From: Rhodococcus globerulus NBRC 14531
GTDB lineage: Bacteria; Actinomycetota; Actinomycetes; Mycobacteriales; Mycobacteriaceae
Direction of reading: 5' to 3'
Length of the DNA: 64,000 nt
NCBI RefSeq assembly: GCF_001894805.1
Contig: NZ_BCWX01000002.1
Location: forward strand, 310,001 to 374,000
The translations under genes were made by a program, and so were the position numbers. Numbering within the stretch: the first letter of the stretch is position 1; each line of letters opens with the position of its first letter. Below the pieces are notes generated by a model. The model had not been told where the DNA came from. It saw only the letters and a program-made list of their open reading frames with translations, and made no database searches. This document shows positions 56,831 to 64,000 of this stretch, one piece after another.

Positions 56831-58408
56831 GTGTTCGAATCCCTTTCCGACAGATTGACCGGATCTCTCAAGGATCTGCGTGGTAAGGGTCGTCTGTCCG
56901 GCGCCGATATCGACGCGACCGCCCGTGAGATCCGCCTCGCACTTCTCGAGGCCGACGTTGCGCTGCCCGTCGTGCGCAGCTTCATCGCCAAGATCAAGGA
57001 ACGAGCCAAGGGCGCCGAGGTGTCCGGTGCTCTCAACCCGGCGCAGCAGGTCGTCAAGATCGTCAACGAGGAACTGGTTCAGATTCTCGGCGGCGAAACT
57101 CGTCGGCTGCAGTTCGCCAAGAACCCCCCGACAGTCATCATGCTGGCCGGTCTGCAGGGTTCCGGTAAGACCACCCTCGCCGGCAAGCTGGCCAAGTGGC
57201 TCAAGGATCAGGGCCACACTCCACTTCTGGTCGCGTGTGACCTGCAGCGTCCCGGCGCCGTCACACAGCTGCAGATCGTCGGCGAACGCGCCGGTGCCGC
57301 CGTCTTCGCGCCGCACCCGGGTACGTCCATCGGCGGCGGCGAGAACGCTCTCGGCGTCTCCGCTGCCGACCCCGTCGAGGTAGCCCGAGCCGGCGTCGAA
57401 GAGGCGCGCAACAAGCAGTACGACGTGGTCATCGTCGACACCGCCGGCCGACTCGGCATCGACGCAGATCTGATGGAGCAGGCTGCCGGTATTCGTGACG
57501 CCGTCAACCCGGACGAGACAATTTTTGTTCTCGACTCGATGATCGGTCAGGACGCGGTCAGCACGGCCGAGGCGTTCCGTGAGGGTGTCGGCTTCACCGG
57601 TGTTGTCCTCACCAAGCTCGACGGCGACGCCCGTGGTGGCGCCGCGCTCAGCGTTCGTGAGATCACGGGCCAGCCGATTCTGTTCGCGTCGACGGGCGAG
57701 AAGCTCGAAGACTTCGACGTCTTCCACCCGGACCGTATGGCCAGCCGCATCCTCGGCATGGGCGATGTCCTGAGCCTGATCGAGCAGGCCGAGCAGGTCT
57801 TCGACGCCGAGCAGGCTGAAGCAACCGCCGCCAAGATCGGCTCCGGCCAGCTGACGCTCGAGGATTTCCTCGATCAGATGATGGCTGTCCGCAAGATGGG
57901 CCCGATCGGCAACCTTCTCGGCATGCTGCCAGGCGCAGGCGGAATGAAGGACGCGCTGGCCAACGTCGACGAGAAGCAACTCGACCGCATCCAGGCGATC
58001 ATCCGCGGTATGACGCCCGCCGAGCGTGAAGACCCCAAGATCATCAACGCGTCCCGCCGTCTGCGCATCGCAAACGGTTCGGGTGTCAAGGTCTCCGACG
58101 TCAACCAGTTGGTGGACCGGTTCTTCGAGGCCCGAAAGATGATGGCCGCCATGGCCGGTCGCATGGGCATGCCCGGCGCCCGCAAGCAGGTGCGCAGCAA
58201 GAAGGGCAAGAAGGGCAAGAAGGGCGGCAAGGGTCCGACGCAGCCCAAGATGCGCGGAGGATTCCCCGGCATGGGCGGATTCCCGGGTATGCCCGGTGGC
58301 ATGCCTGCCGGAATGCCCGACCTGTCGAACATGCCCAAGGGACTCGACCAGTTGCCACCCGGACTCGAAGGCATCGACCTGTCGCAGCTCAAGCTGCCCA
58401 AGAAGTAA
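56831..58408 (+). CDS. ffh: Signal recognition particle protein Ffh
   Basis: 525 residues from GTG 56831 with AGGAG at 56818-56822; an in-frame extension to 56780 has no ribosome site. N domain VFESLSDRLTGSLKDLRGKG, GTPase motifs GLQGSGKTTLAGKLAKWL, DLQRPGAVTQLQ, VIVDTAGRLGID, TKLDGDARGGAAL, then the Met-rich M domain (MAAMAGRMGMPGARKQ) with a Lys/Gly-rich and repeated FPGMGG-type tail. Binds 4.5S RNA and signal sequences, and partners FtsY, encoded 4.5 kb upstream. Confidence 0.97.
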   Translation: MFESLSDRLTGSLKDLRGKGRLSGADIDATAREIRLALLEADVALPVVRSFIAKIKERAKGAEVSGALNPAQQVVKIVNEELVQILGGETRRLQFAKNPPTVIMLAGLQGSGKTTLAGKLAKWLKDQGHTPLLVACDLQRPGAVTQLQIVGERAGAAVFAPHPGTSIGGGENALGVSAADPVEVARAGVEEARNKQYDVVIVDTAGRLGIDADLMEQAAGIRDAVNPDETIFVLDSMIGQDAVSTAEAFREGVGFTGVVLTKLDGDARGGAALSVREITGQPILFASTGEKLEDFDVFHPDRMASRILGMGDVLSLIEQAEQVFDAEQAEATAAKIGSGQLTLEDFLDQMMAVRKMGPIGNLLGMLPGAGGMKDALANVDEKQLDRIQAIIRGMTPAEREDPKIINASRRLRIANGSGVKVSDVNQLVDRFFEARKMMAAMAGRMGMPGARKQVRSKKGKKGKKGGKGPTQPKMRGGFPGMGGFPGMPGGMPAGMPDLSNMPKGLDQLPPGLEGIDLSQLKLPKK

Positions 58409-58412
58409 GCCC

Positions 58413-59495
58413 GTGAGCGCCCTCCATCTGCGCGGCATCGGTCTGCCCGATGCTGCGCCCATCGAACTGTGGATTGTCGACGGCAGGATCACCTTCGAAC
58501 CGGTCGCAGGCGCCGAGACGATTGTCGATGCTGGGTGGATCACTCCCGGTCTTGTCGACGCGCATTGCCATGTCGGTATTCGCTTCGGCGGGGGCGGCGG
58601 CGAGACCGTCGACGGTTTGATCGCTCAGGCACAGACCGAGCGCGACGCCGGTGTACTGCTGTTGCGTGACGCGGGATCACCCGTCGATACCCGATTCGTC
58701 GATGAGCGGGCCGATCTTCCCCGGATCATCCGTGCGGGTCAGCACATCGCTGCGCCCAAGCGCTACATCCCGGGGTTGCCGGTCGATCTCGACGACGAAT
58801 CGCAGTTGCCTGCCGAGGTCGTGCGCCAAGCCAGGGCCGGTGACGGGTGGGTCAAGCTCGTCGGCGACTGGATCGACCGCTCTGTCGGCGACCTCGCGCC
58901 CCTGTGGAGCGACAAGATCCTGGTTGAAGCTATTGCGGCGGCTCACGCTGAAGGCGCCAAGGTCACGGCCCACGTTTTTGCCGAGGACGCACTTCCCGGC
59001 CTGATCAACGCCGGTATCGACTGCATCGAGCACGGCACCGGATTGACCGACGAGACCATCGAGATGATGGTTGCTCACGGCACCGCACTGGTGCCGACAC
59101 TGATCAACATCGCGACATTCCCCGGAATCGCCGACTCCGCGACGCGGTACCCGATCTACGCGGCCCACATGCGCGATCTCCACTCGCGGCGCCATCGGAC
59201 GATCGGTGCGGCGCACGAAGCCGGGATCCCGATCTACGCCGGCACTGATGCCGGAGGATCGATCCTGCACGGCCGGATCGCCGACGAGGTGGCTGAACTC
59301 CAGATCGCCGGGATGTCGTCACACGACGCGCTCGGTGCAGCCTGCTGGGACGCCCGGACGTGGCTGGGTGGATCCGGATTGGTCGAGGGTGCGCCCGCTG
59401 ACCTGGTGGTATTCGACGAAGATCCGCGGGGAAACACCGCTGTGCTGGCGAAGCCCGCCCACGTGGTGCTTCGCGGCAATGTAATCGCCCGATAA
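58413..59495 (+). CDS. Amidohydrolase family protein
   Basis: 360 residues from GTG 58413, 4 bp after ffh; longer open frame upstream overlaps ffh and is rejected. Amidohydrolase barrel: GWITPGLVDAHCHVGIRFGG with the HxH metal site, KLVGDWIDRSVGD with a candidate carbamylated Lys, VTAHVFAEDALPGLINAG and CIEHGTGLTDE supplying His ligands, and YAGTDAGGSILHGRIADE with the catalytic Asp. Resembles imidazolonepropionase/prolidase-like members. Substrate unknown. Coupled to ffh, probably by convenience. Confidence 0.88.
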   Translation: MSALHLRGIGLPDAAPIELWIVDGRITFEPVAGAETIVDAGWITPGLVDAHCHVGIRFGGGGGETVDGLIAQAQTERDAGVLLLRDAGSPVDTRFVDERADLPRIIRAGQHIAAPKRYIPGLPVDLDDESQLPAEVVRQARAGDGWVKLVGDWIDRSVGDLAPLWSDKILVEAIAAAHAEGAKVTAHVFAEDALPGLINAGIDCIEHGTGLTDETIEMMVAHGTALVPTLINIATFPGIADSATRYPIYAAHMRDLHSRRHRTIGAAHEAGIPIYAGTDAGGSILHGRIADEVAELQIAGMSSHDALGAACWDARTWLGGSGLVEGAPADLVVFDEDPRGNTAVLAKPAHVVLRGNVIAR

Positions 59496-59603
59496 CGCTT
59501 GCCTGGATTTCATCCACAAGTAGGCATCTGGCACAATGGACGACTGTTCGTCGCAAACGGTTACGTACCGCTGCGACGGTCACAGGTTAGAGGCAAAACC
59601 GGG

Positions 59604-59621
59604 CCCCCAAATTCGTGGGGG
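59604..59621 (+). terminator. Hairpin in the amidohydrolase-rpsP spacer
   Basis: CCCCCA (59604-59609) / TGGGGG (59616-59621) with a 6-nt loop. It is either a weak terminator of the upstream unit or a leader structure for rpsP; no T-run beyond TT. Confidence 0.4.
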
Positions 59622-59681
59622 TTGCTGAATTGCACGTGACACGCGCCGCATTGTTGTGCGCGCTGAAGGAGTACCGCAGCC

Positions 59682-60152
59682 ATGGCTGTCAAGATCAAGC
59701 TCACCCGCCTCGGCAAGATCCGCAACGCTCAGTACCGCGTTGTCATCGCCGACTCCCGCACCCGTCGTGACGGCCGTGCGATCGAGACCATCGGCAAGTA
59801 CCACCCCAAGGAAGAGCCGTCGCTGATCGACATCGATTCCGAGCGCGCTCAGTACTGGCTGTCCGTGGGCGCACAGCCCACCGAGCCCGTCGAGGCTCTC
59901 CTCAAGATCACCGGTGACTGGCAGAAGTTCAAGGGCCTCCCGGGCACCGAAGGCACCCTGCGTGTCAAGGAAGCCAAGCCCTCCAAGCTCGAACTGTTCC
60001 AGGCTGCACTCGCGCAGGCCGAGAACGAGCCGGTTGCAGAAGCAATCACCCCCAAGAAGAAGAAGGCTGCCAAGGCAGACGAGGCCAAGGCAGACGACGC
60101 CGCAGCCGACGCCGAGGCTCCCGCTGCAGACGCCGAGGCTGCTGACAAGTGA
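59682..60152 (+). CDS. rpsP: Ribosomal protein S16 with acidic/Lys-Ala tail
   Basis: 156 residues from ATG 59682 with AAGGAG upstream. Core [40 protein letters not shown], and [21 protein letters not shown]. Residues from about 112 form a long tail, first [15 protein letters not shown] and then Ala/Asp-rich repeats, a typical actinobacterial extension of a protein that is about 80-90 residues in E. coli. First gene of rpsP-khpA-rimM-trmD. Confidence 0.96.
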   Translation: MAVKIKLTRLGKIRNAQYRVVIADSRTRRDGRAIETIGKYHPKEEPSLIDIDSERAQYWLSVGAQPTEPVEALLKITGDWQKFKGLPGTEGTLRVKEAKPSKLELFQAALAQAENEPVAEAITPKKKKAAKADEAKADDAAADAEAPAADAEAADK

Positions 60153-60391
60153 GTGCCGTCGTCGCTGATGCGGTAGAGCATTTGGTTCGCGGCATTGTCG
60201 CCAATCCTGACGACGTACGCGTCGAACTGATGACCGGACGCCGTGGACGTACCGTCGAGGTGCACGTGCACCCCGACGATCTCGGCAAGGTCATCGGCAG
60301 GGGCGGCCGCACCGCGACCGCTCTGCGCACCCTGGTCTCCGGTATCGGTGGCCGTGGCATTCGCGTCGACGTCGTCGACACCGATCAGTAG
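60149..60391 (+). CDS. khpA: KH-domain RNA-binding protein KhpA (YlqC)
   Basis: 80 residues from GTG 60149, overlapping rpsP stop by [24 protein letters not shown] and a type II KH domain with the GxxG loop in [20 protein letters not shown]. Small RNA chaperone; conserved between rpsP and rimM in Gram-positive bacteria. Confidence 0.95.
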   Translation: MSAVVADAVEHLVRGIVANPDDVRVELMTGRRGRTVEVHVHPDDLGKVIGRGGRTATALRTLVSGIGGRGIRVDVVDTDQ

Positions 60392-60406
60392 ACGGCAGTA
60401 TTTCAC

Positions 60407-60985
60407 GTGGAACTCGTCGTCGGTCGTGTCGCGAAGTCGCATGGCATCAAAGGTGAGCTGGTCGTAGAGGTTCGTACTGACGAACCCGAAGAGCGCTTTG
60501 CCGTTGGAACTGTGCTGCGTGGGCATAAGCCACGCGAGTCCACTAGCAAGTCCTACACAGTAGAAGCCGCCCGGGATCATTCCGGGCGGCTCCTGCTGCG
60601 TCTCGAAGGCGTCAACGATCGCGGCGAGGCAGATGCCTTGCGTGGCACGTTGTTTGTCATCGACAGCAGTGAACTCGAACCGTCCGACGATCCGGACGAG
60701 TTCTACGATCACGAACTCGAAGGACTGAAGGTCGTTCTGGCCGACGGTACCGAGGTGGGTTCTGTGATCGAGGTATTGCACTCCGCCGCAGGCGAATTGC
60801 TTTCCATTCGCCGCACCGGTGAGGCATCGGGCGAGTTGTTGATCCCATTTGTCGCCGCCATCGTGACCAAGGTGTCGATTGCCGACGGCCTGGTTGAGAT
60901 CACGCCTCCCGAGGGTCTGCTGGACCCTGACTTCGGTGACAAGTCGAACAGCGACAGCGACAAGTCGAACTCAGATCGCGACTGA
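60407..60985 (+). CDS. rimM: Ribosome maturation factor RimM
   Basis: 192 residues from GTG 60407. [20 protein letters not shown] at the N-terminus (RimM beta-barrel), [20 protein letters not shown], then the PRC-barrel with [20 protein letters not shown] and [23 protein letters not shown]-terminal tail repeats DKSNSD twice. Binds S19 during 30S assembly. Between khpA and trmD. Confidence 0.95.
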   Translation: MELVVGRVAKSHGIKGELVVEVRTDEPEERFAVGTVLRGHKPRESTSKSYTVEAARDHSGRLLLRLEGVNDRGEADALRGTLFVIDSSELEPSDDPDEFYDHELEGLKVVLADGTEVGSVIEVLHSAAGELLSIRRTGEASGELLIPFVAAIVTKVSIADGLVEITPPEGLLDPDFGDKSNSDSDKSNSDRD

Positions 60986-60992
60986 TCGATTC

Positions 60993-61697
60993 ATGCGTCT
61001 CGACGTAGTCACCATTTTTCCCGAGTACCTCGAACCGCTTCGTGCCGCCTTGCTGGGCAAGGCAATCGAACGCGGCTTGATCTCGGTTGACGTCCATGAT
61101 CTGCGTTCGTGGACCCATGACGTACACAAGGCCGTCGACGATTCCCCGTACGGCGGGGGACCTGGCATGGTCATGAAACCCACCGTGTGGGGTCCCGCCC
61201 TCGACGACGTCCTCGGCCGCTCCGATTCTTCCGGCCCGGATGATGCCGACACCATTTTGGTGGTGCCGACTCCCGCCGGTGTTCCCTTTACCCAGGCAAC
61301 AGCGCATCGTTGGTCGAAGGCGCAGCATCTTGTGTTTGCCTGCGGCCGGTACGAGGGCATCGATCAACGAGTCTTCGACGACGCGGCCAAGCGGGTTCGC
61401 GTCGAAGAAGTCAGCATCGGCGATTACGTCCTGATCGGCGGCGAGGCTGCCGTACTGGTGATGGTGGAAGCCGTAGTTCGCTTGATGCCCGGTGTGCTCG
61501 GCAATCAGCTGTCGCACCAAGAGGATTCGTTCTCCGACGGTCTTCTCGAGGGGCCGAGCTACACCCGCCCGGCGGTCTGGCGCGACCTCGAAGTTCCGCC
61601 TGTTCTGCTGTCCGGCGATCACGCAAAGATCAAGGCATGGCGCCATGAGCAGTCGCTGCAGCGCACCGCCGAACGTCGGCCGGATCTGCTGCCCTAG
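60993..61697 (+). CDS. trmD: tRNA (guanine37-N1)-methyltransferase
   Basis: 234 residues from ATG 60993; upstream open frame overlaps rimM and is rejected. [35 protein letters not shown], trefoil-knot motifs [10 protein letters not shown] and [34 protein letters not shown], and [15 protein letters not shown]. Makes m1G37 in tRNAs to prevent frameshifting. rplS, usual next gene in this operon, is not found immediately downstream. Its stop overlaps the stop of the convergent next gene. Confidence 0.96.
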   Translation: MRLDVVTIFPEYLEPLRAALLGKAIERGLISVDVHDLRSWTHDVHKAVDDSPYGGGPGMVMKPTVWGPALDDVLGRSDSSGPDDADTILVVPTPAGVPFTQATAHRWSKAQHLVFACGRYEGIDQRVFDDAAKRVRVEEVSIGDYVLIGGEAAVLVMVEAVVRLMPGVLGNQLSHQEDSFSDGLLEGPSYTRPAVWRDLEVPPVLLSGDHAKIKAWRHEQSLQRTAERRPDLLP

Positions 61698-62269
61698 CTG
61701 TTTCGCTTCAGCCAGGTGACGCTCGCGCCGTTGTCGAAGACTTCACTGGCCGTGGGCGTGAAAAGTATCGGCTCGAATGTACCGGCGATCATCGGTATCC
61801 CCGCACCCACGATGGCCGGGTACCTTTTGATTATCAATTCGTCGATCTCCGGTAGCAGTTCCCCGGCAAGTATTCCGCCGCCGCACAGCCAGATATCTTG
61901 TCCTTCTAGGGCTTTGAGTTCCTTGATCTTCGTTACCGGGTCCGTGCGCACCAGGTTGACTGCCGGGTCGTCGATATCCGGGAGCGTGGTCGATACGACG
62001 TATTGCCGAAGGTGCGCGTATGGACTGCTCACGCCGACGCTTCGTGCGGGCTCGTAGGAACCGCGGCCCATGAGGACGGTGTCGAAAACTCTGTTCGGTG
62101 GGTTGCCCATCCCGACGTGGGGCCGGATGTGCGTGGGTACGGTTTCCGGGTAACGCTCGTTCATCGACGCGGTCATCTGATCGGAGAGCGGAAAGAAATC
62201 GAACTCTCCTCCGGGGCCTGCGATGTATCCGTCCAGCGTTGTTCCGACGTAGTACACAAGCTTGCGCAT
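61694..62269 (-). CDS. RibD C-terminal/dihydrofolate reductase-like protein
   Basis: 191 residues from ATG 62269, with GGAG 6 nt upstream; a TTG two codons earlier is less likely. [20 protein letters not shown], a typical start of the RibD_C (PF01872-like) fold. Then [53 protein letters not shown]. Probable NADPH-dependent reductase of unknown substrate; not a genuine folate enzyme by motif. Divergent from a TetR gene with repeats in between, so likely its regulated target. Confidence 0.87.
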   Translation of the reverse strand: MRKLVYYVGTTLDGYIAGPGGEFDFFPLSDQMTASMNERYPETVPTHIRPHVGMGNPPNRVFDTVLMGRGSYEPARSVGVSSPYAHLRQYVVSTTLPDIDDPAVNLVRTDPVTKIKELKALEGQDIWLCGGGILAGELLPEIDELIIKRYPAIVGAGIPMIAGTFEPILFTPTASEVFDNGASVTWLKRNS

Positions 62270-62274
62270 GTACA

Positions 62275-62302
62275 ACTCCGTTCGTAGTACTCTGTTTGTA
62301 GT
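62275..62302. promoter_or_regulatory. Tandem 14-bp repeat, candidate TetR operator
   Basis: ACTCCGTTCGTAGT (62275-62288) and ACTCTGTTTGTAGT (62289-62302), identical at 12 of 14 positions and directly abutting. The first copy contains the ribosome site of the minus-strand reductase gene; the second is just ahead of a TTTAATTT segment (62305-62312) that may hold the tetR-side -10. Confidence 0.6.
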
Positions 62303-62337
62303 GGTTTAATTTAGGGTCGTGACAGGAGCGGTGTCAA

Positions 62338-62916
62338 GTGCGAAAAAACCCGGAACGCCGGCTGGCGCTGATCGATGCGGCAATCGAGGTGCTGGCGCGA
62401 GAGGGCGCTAGAGGCTTGACATTTCGAGCCGTCGATACGCAGGCCGCCGTGCCGAACGGGACAGCGTCGAACTACTTCTCGAATCGCGACGACCTACTCA
62501 CCCAAGCCGGTGGCCGGATCTACGAGCGACTGATTCCGGACGACCTCGAAGGGATGATCGATCCCGTCAACGGCACCGATCGTGAGCGCCTGGTGACGCT
62601 CATGCTCGACGTGGTCGAGCGGGTCACCTCATTCGGGACCGGATTCCTCGCATTGATGGAGTTGCGCCTCGAGGCGACGCGTCGGCCTGATCTTCGAGCG
62701 GTTCTGACGGTCCGCATCCGAGAAGACTTCGAACTCAACGTCGCCAACCATCTGGCCTCGGGAGTGCCAGGTGATGCGATGACCGTTCGACTGCTCTACA
62801 TGTCGTTGAACTGGCTGGTTCTCGATCGGCTCACCCTGCCGGATCTCTTCGTGCAGGAGGACGTTCGTGCCGTCGTCGAGGCGGCGGTGGATCGGGCCTT
62901 GCCGCCACAGCGGTAG
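62338..62916 (+). CDS. TetR-family transcriptional regulator
   Basis: 192 residues from GTG 62338 with ACAGGAGCGG upstream. N-terminal HTH: RRLALIDAAIEVLAREGARG then LTFRAVDTQAAVPNGTASNYFSNRDDLLTQ (helix-turn-helix with Y-F pair). C-terminal ligand domain is helical (VTLMLDVVERVTSFGTGFLALMELRLEAT). Probably represses the divergent RibD-C-like reductase and itself through the 62275-62302 repeats. Effector unknown. Confidence 0.9.
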   Translation: MRKNPERRLALIDAAIEVLAREGARGLTFRAVDTQAAVPNGTASNYFSNRDDLLTQAGGRIYERLIPDDLEGMIDPVNGTDRERLVTLMLDVVERVTSFGTGFLALMELRLEATRRPDLRAVLTVRIREDFELNVANHLASGVPGDAMTVRLLYMSLNWLVLDRLTLPDLFVQEDVRAVVEAAVDRALPPQR

Positions 62917-62938
62917 CAGGTCAGTGGTCGGTAACAGG

Positions 62939-63382
62939 TCAGTGGTTGTCGGTGCTGCGCCGGAACGAGAAGTATCGATGCCCCAGAAAACTCACGCCTG
63001 CCACAATCAGCATCACCACTGCCTGTGCCGGTAGTGGTGGTGCATGGAGAACCGACACCGCAAAAGTCCCCAGGATCAGATTCAGTACCAGCCCACCGGA
63101 ATTGACGACGATAAACGCCCCGAGGTCGCGGGCGAGGTGACCCCGGACGCGGAAGACCAGAGTTCGGTGCAGCACAAACGCGATCAGGACGCTGATGCTG
63201 TAGGAACCGATCAGCGCGACCGGGTAGAGGTTGTCGTTGCCCAACGCGAGCATCCAGATGACGAACAGCCCGTATCCGATGGCTGTATTCGCCACTCCCA
63301 CAACGGCAAATGCGATGGGCTGATGTTTCACGATTCGCAGCAGCGGGCCTGGGTCGGCAACCGGGGCGGTGTCCTCGCTCAC
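62939..63382 (-). CDS. GtrA family membrane protein
   Basis: 147 residues from GTG 63382, overlapping the upstream gene's stop by 4 bp; a long open extension 5' is antisense to that gene and rejected. Four hydrophobic helices: PIAFAVVGVANTAIGYGLFV, LYPVALIGSYSISVLIAFVL, LGAFIVVNSGGLVLNLILGT, VVMLIVAGVSFLGHRYFSF; HRTLVFRVRG after helix two and the C-terminal GHRYFSFRR are GtrA hallmarks. GtrA proteins are proposed flippases for lipid-linked sugars. Coupled with a large membrane protein gene upstream, so both may act in cell-envelope glycan building. Confidence 0.9.
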   Translation of the reverse strand: MSEDTAPVADPGPLLRIVKHQPIAFAVVGVANTAIGYGLFVIWMLALGNDNLYPVALIGSYSISVLIAFVLHRTLVFRVRGHLARDLGAFIVVNSGGLVLNLILGTFAVSVLHAPPLPAQAVVMLIVAGVSFLGHRYFSFRRSTDNH

Positions 63383-64000
63383 GATGCGTTGTTCGTTGCG
63401 TCGTCGATCCGGTCGCGTCGACGGCCGCGCAGATACATCCATTCGAGTACACCGAGGCCGAGAATTCCGGCGACCATCGACGCGCCGCCGATCTTCCATC
63501 CCGGCGGACGCCAGGTTAGGACAAGTTCCGCGTCCTGAGTTCCGGCTGGAACATCCACGGTGACAAAGGACTTCGCAACAACGTCGATGGGAACAGACTC
63601 GCCGTTCAAGGTGGCGCGGTAGCCAGGCCAGCCGAGACGGGCGAAGACGACCTTCCCGCCGCCGCTCGAGCTGACTCGAAGAGTGCTCGACATGTTCGTC
63701 TCGGCGACCGACGTCGCTTCCACCCCTTCGGAGTGCGAGATTCGGCCGTTGCGGGCGGAGACCGAACCGTCGACGCGTTCGAGTACCGAGATGTAGTTGT
63801 CGTGGCCGGGGTAGTCGACCCATTTCCAGCCGTCGGGGGCCGGCTGGTTACGAGCATCGGGATACAACGCGTTCTGCAGAACCACGCGGTCCACGTTCAT
63901 GAGATCGACCAGAGTGCGGCCGGTTTCGGGTTCGACGGCGAAGACCCGTGCGAACGCGTCAGGGCACACGCTCATGTCCCACCGCATGCACAGGAGATTG
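63379..64000 (-). CDS. Large membrane protein, C-terminal part (YfhO-like), truncated by window edge
   Basis: About 207 C-terminal residues; the frame has no stop up to base 64000, so the gene starts beyond the window. The visible part is a beta-rich extracytoplasmic domain (VFAVEPETGRTLVDLMNVDR, YPGHDNYISVLERVDG, ATSVAETNMSSTLRVSSSGG, GWPGYRATLNGESVPID, VDVPAGTQDAELVLTWRPPG), then one transmembrane helix (GASMVAGILGLGVLEWMYL) and an Arg-rich cytoplasmic end. This ending resembles YfhO-like/GT-C membrane glycosyltransferase-type proteins, but assignment from the tail alone is tentative. It is coupled (GTGA) to the GtrA gene. Confidence 0.65.
   Translation of the reverse strand, partial: NLLCMRWDMSVCPDAFARVFAVEPETGRTLVDLMNVDRVVLQNALYPDARNQPAPDGWKWVDYPGHDNYISVLERVDGSVSARNGRISHSEGVEATSVAETNMSSTLRVSSSGGGKVVFARLGWPGYRATLNGESVPIDVVAKSFVTVDVPAGTQDAELVLTWRPPGWKIGGASMVAGILGLGVLEWMYLRGRRRDRIDDATNNAS

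Noticed and set aside
56816..58543. 575-residue open frame antisense to ffh and the amidohydrolase
   Set aside because: Spans two unambiguous genes on the other strand and has no domain; typical antisense shadow.

Overview
The window reads as a chromosomal segment of a high-GC mycolic-acid actinobacterium, most likely Rhodococcus of the R. erythropolis/R. qingshengii group. This is an inference. It rests on protein character (HU with a Lys/Ala tail, SepIVA, Cfp6, NdgR), on gene order resembling from memory the Mycobacterium tuberculosis Rv2906-Rv3004 block, on a rubredoxin-less AlkB, and on frequent GTG/TTG starts. Nearly all of the sequence is well-packed protein-coding DNA. There are two tRNA genes, and no rRNA, CRISPR array, insertion sequence or prophage was seen.

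Layout. (1) 1-2954: the 3' end of an uncharacterised cassette, a truncated STM4013-type hydrolase followed by two translationally coupled radical SAM proteins (STM4012, STM4011). (2) 3015-12189: branched-chain amino acid and serine synthesis. ilvD and a Cfp6-like PH protein lie on the minus strand, facing ilvB-ilvN-ilvC, then serA and leuB. The ilvB leader encodes a 15-residue Leu/Val/Ile peptide followed by an intrinsic terminator, a classical attenuator. (3) 12290-16603: an FAH-family hydrolase, an alkane monooxygenase gene that looks inserted, gltX, tRNA-Gln and tRNA-Glu. (4) 16703-20464: small minus-strand genes, ndgR, and divergent leuCD. (5) 20622-28859: hupB, mutT1, ppk1, cofC/fbiD, gpsA, a Cys/Met-type PLP enzyme, ddl. 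(6) 28914-37436: DUF3515, thiL, gamma-carbonic anhydrase, ung, enoyl-CoA hydratase family, rpmB, a DAK/FakA-like protein, recG. (7) 37557-50765: pyc, rsmD, coaD, sepIVA, DUF177, rpmF, rnc, mutM, OsmC, a secreted beta-propeller-like protein, acyP, smc. (8) 50808-61697: ftsY, amtB-glnB-glnD, ffh, amidohydrolase, rpsP-khpA-rimM-trmD. (9) 61694-64000: accessory genes, namely a RibD-C reductase divergent from a TetR regulator, a GtrA protein, and the 3' end of a large membrane protein gene running off the window.

Functionally the segment links branched-chain amino acid synthesis (ilvD, ilvBNC, leuB, leuCD, ndgR), nitrogen sensing (amtB/glnB/glnD with a candidate GlnR box), protein targeting (ftsY, ffh), chromosome structure and repair (hupB, smc, recG, ung, mutM, mutT1) and ribosome/tRNA maturation. 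The best candidate for an undescribed system is the STM4011-4013 cassette at the left edge. The most interesting regulatory sequences are the ilvB attenuator with its apparently leaderless leader peptide, heptamer repeats upstream of alkB, and a tandem 14-bp repeat between the TetR gene and its divergent partner. All coordinates were read by eye, and no similarity search or folding program was run.
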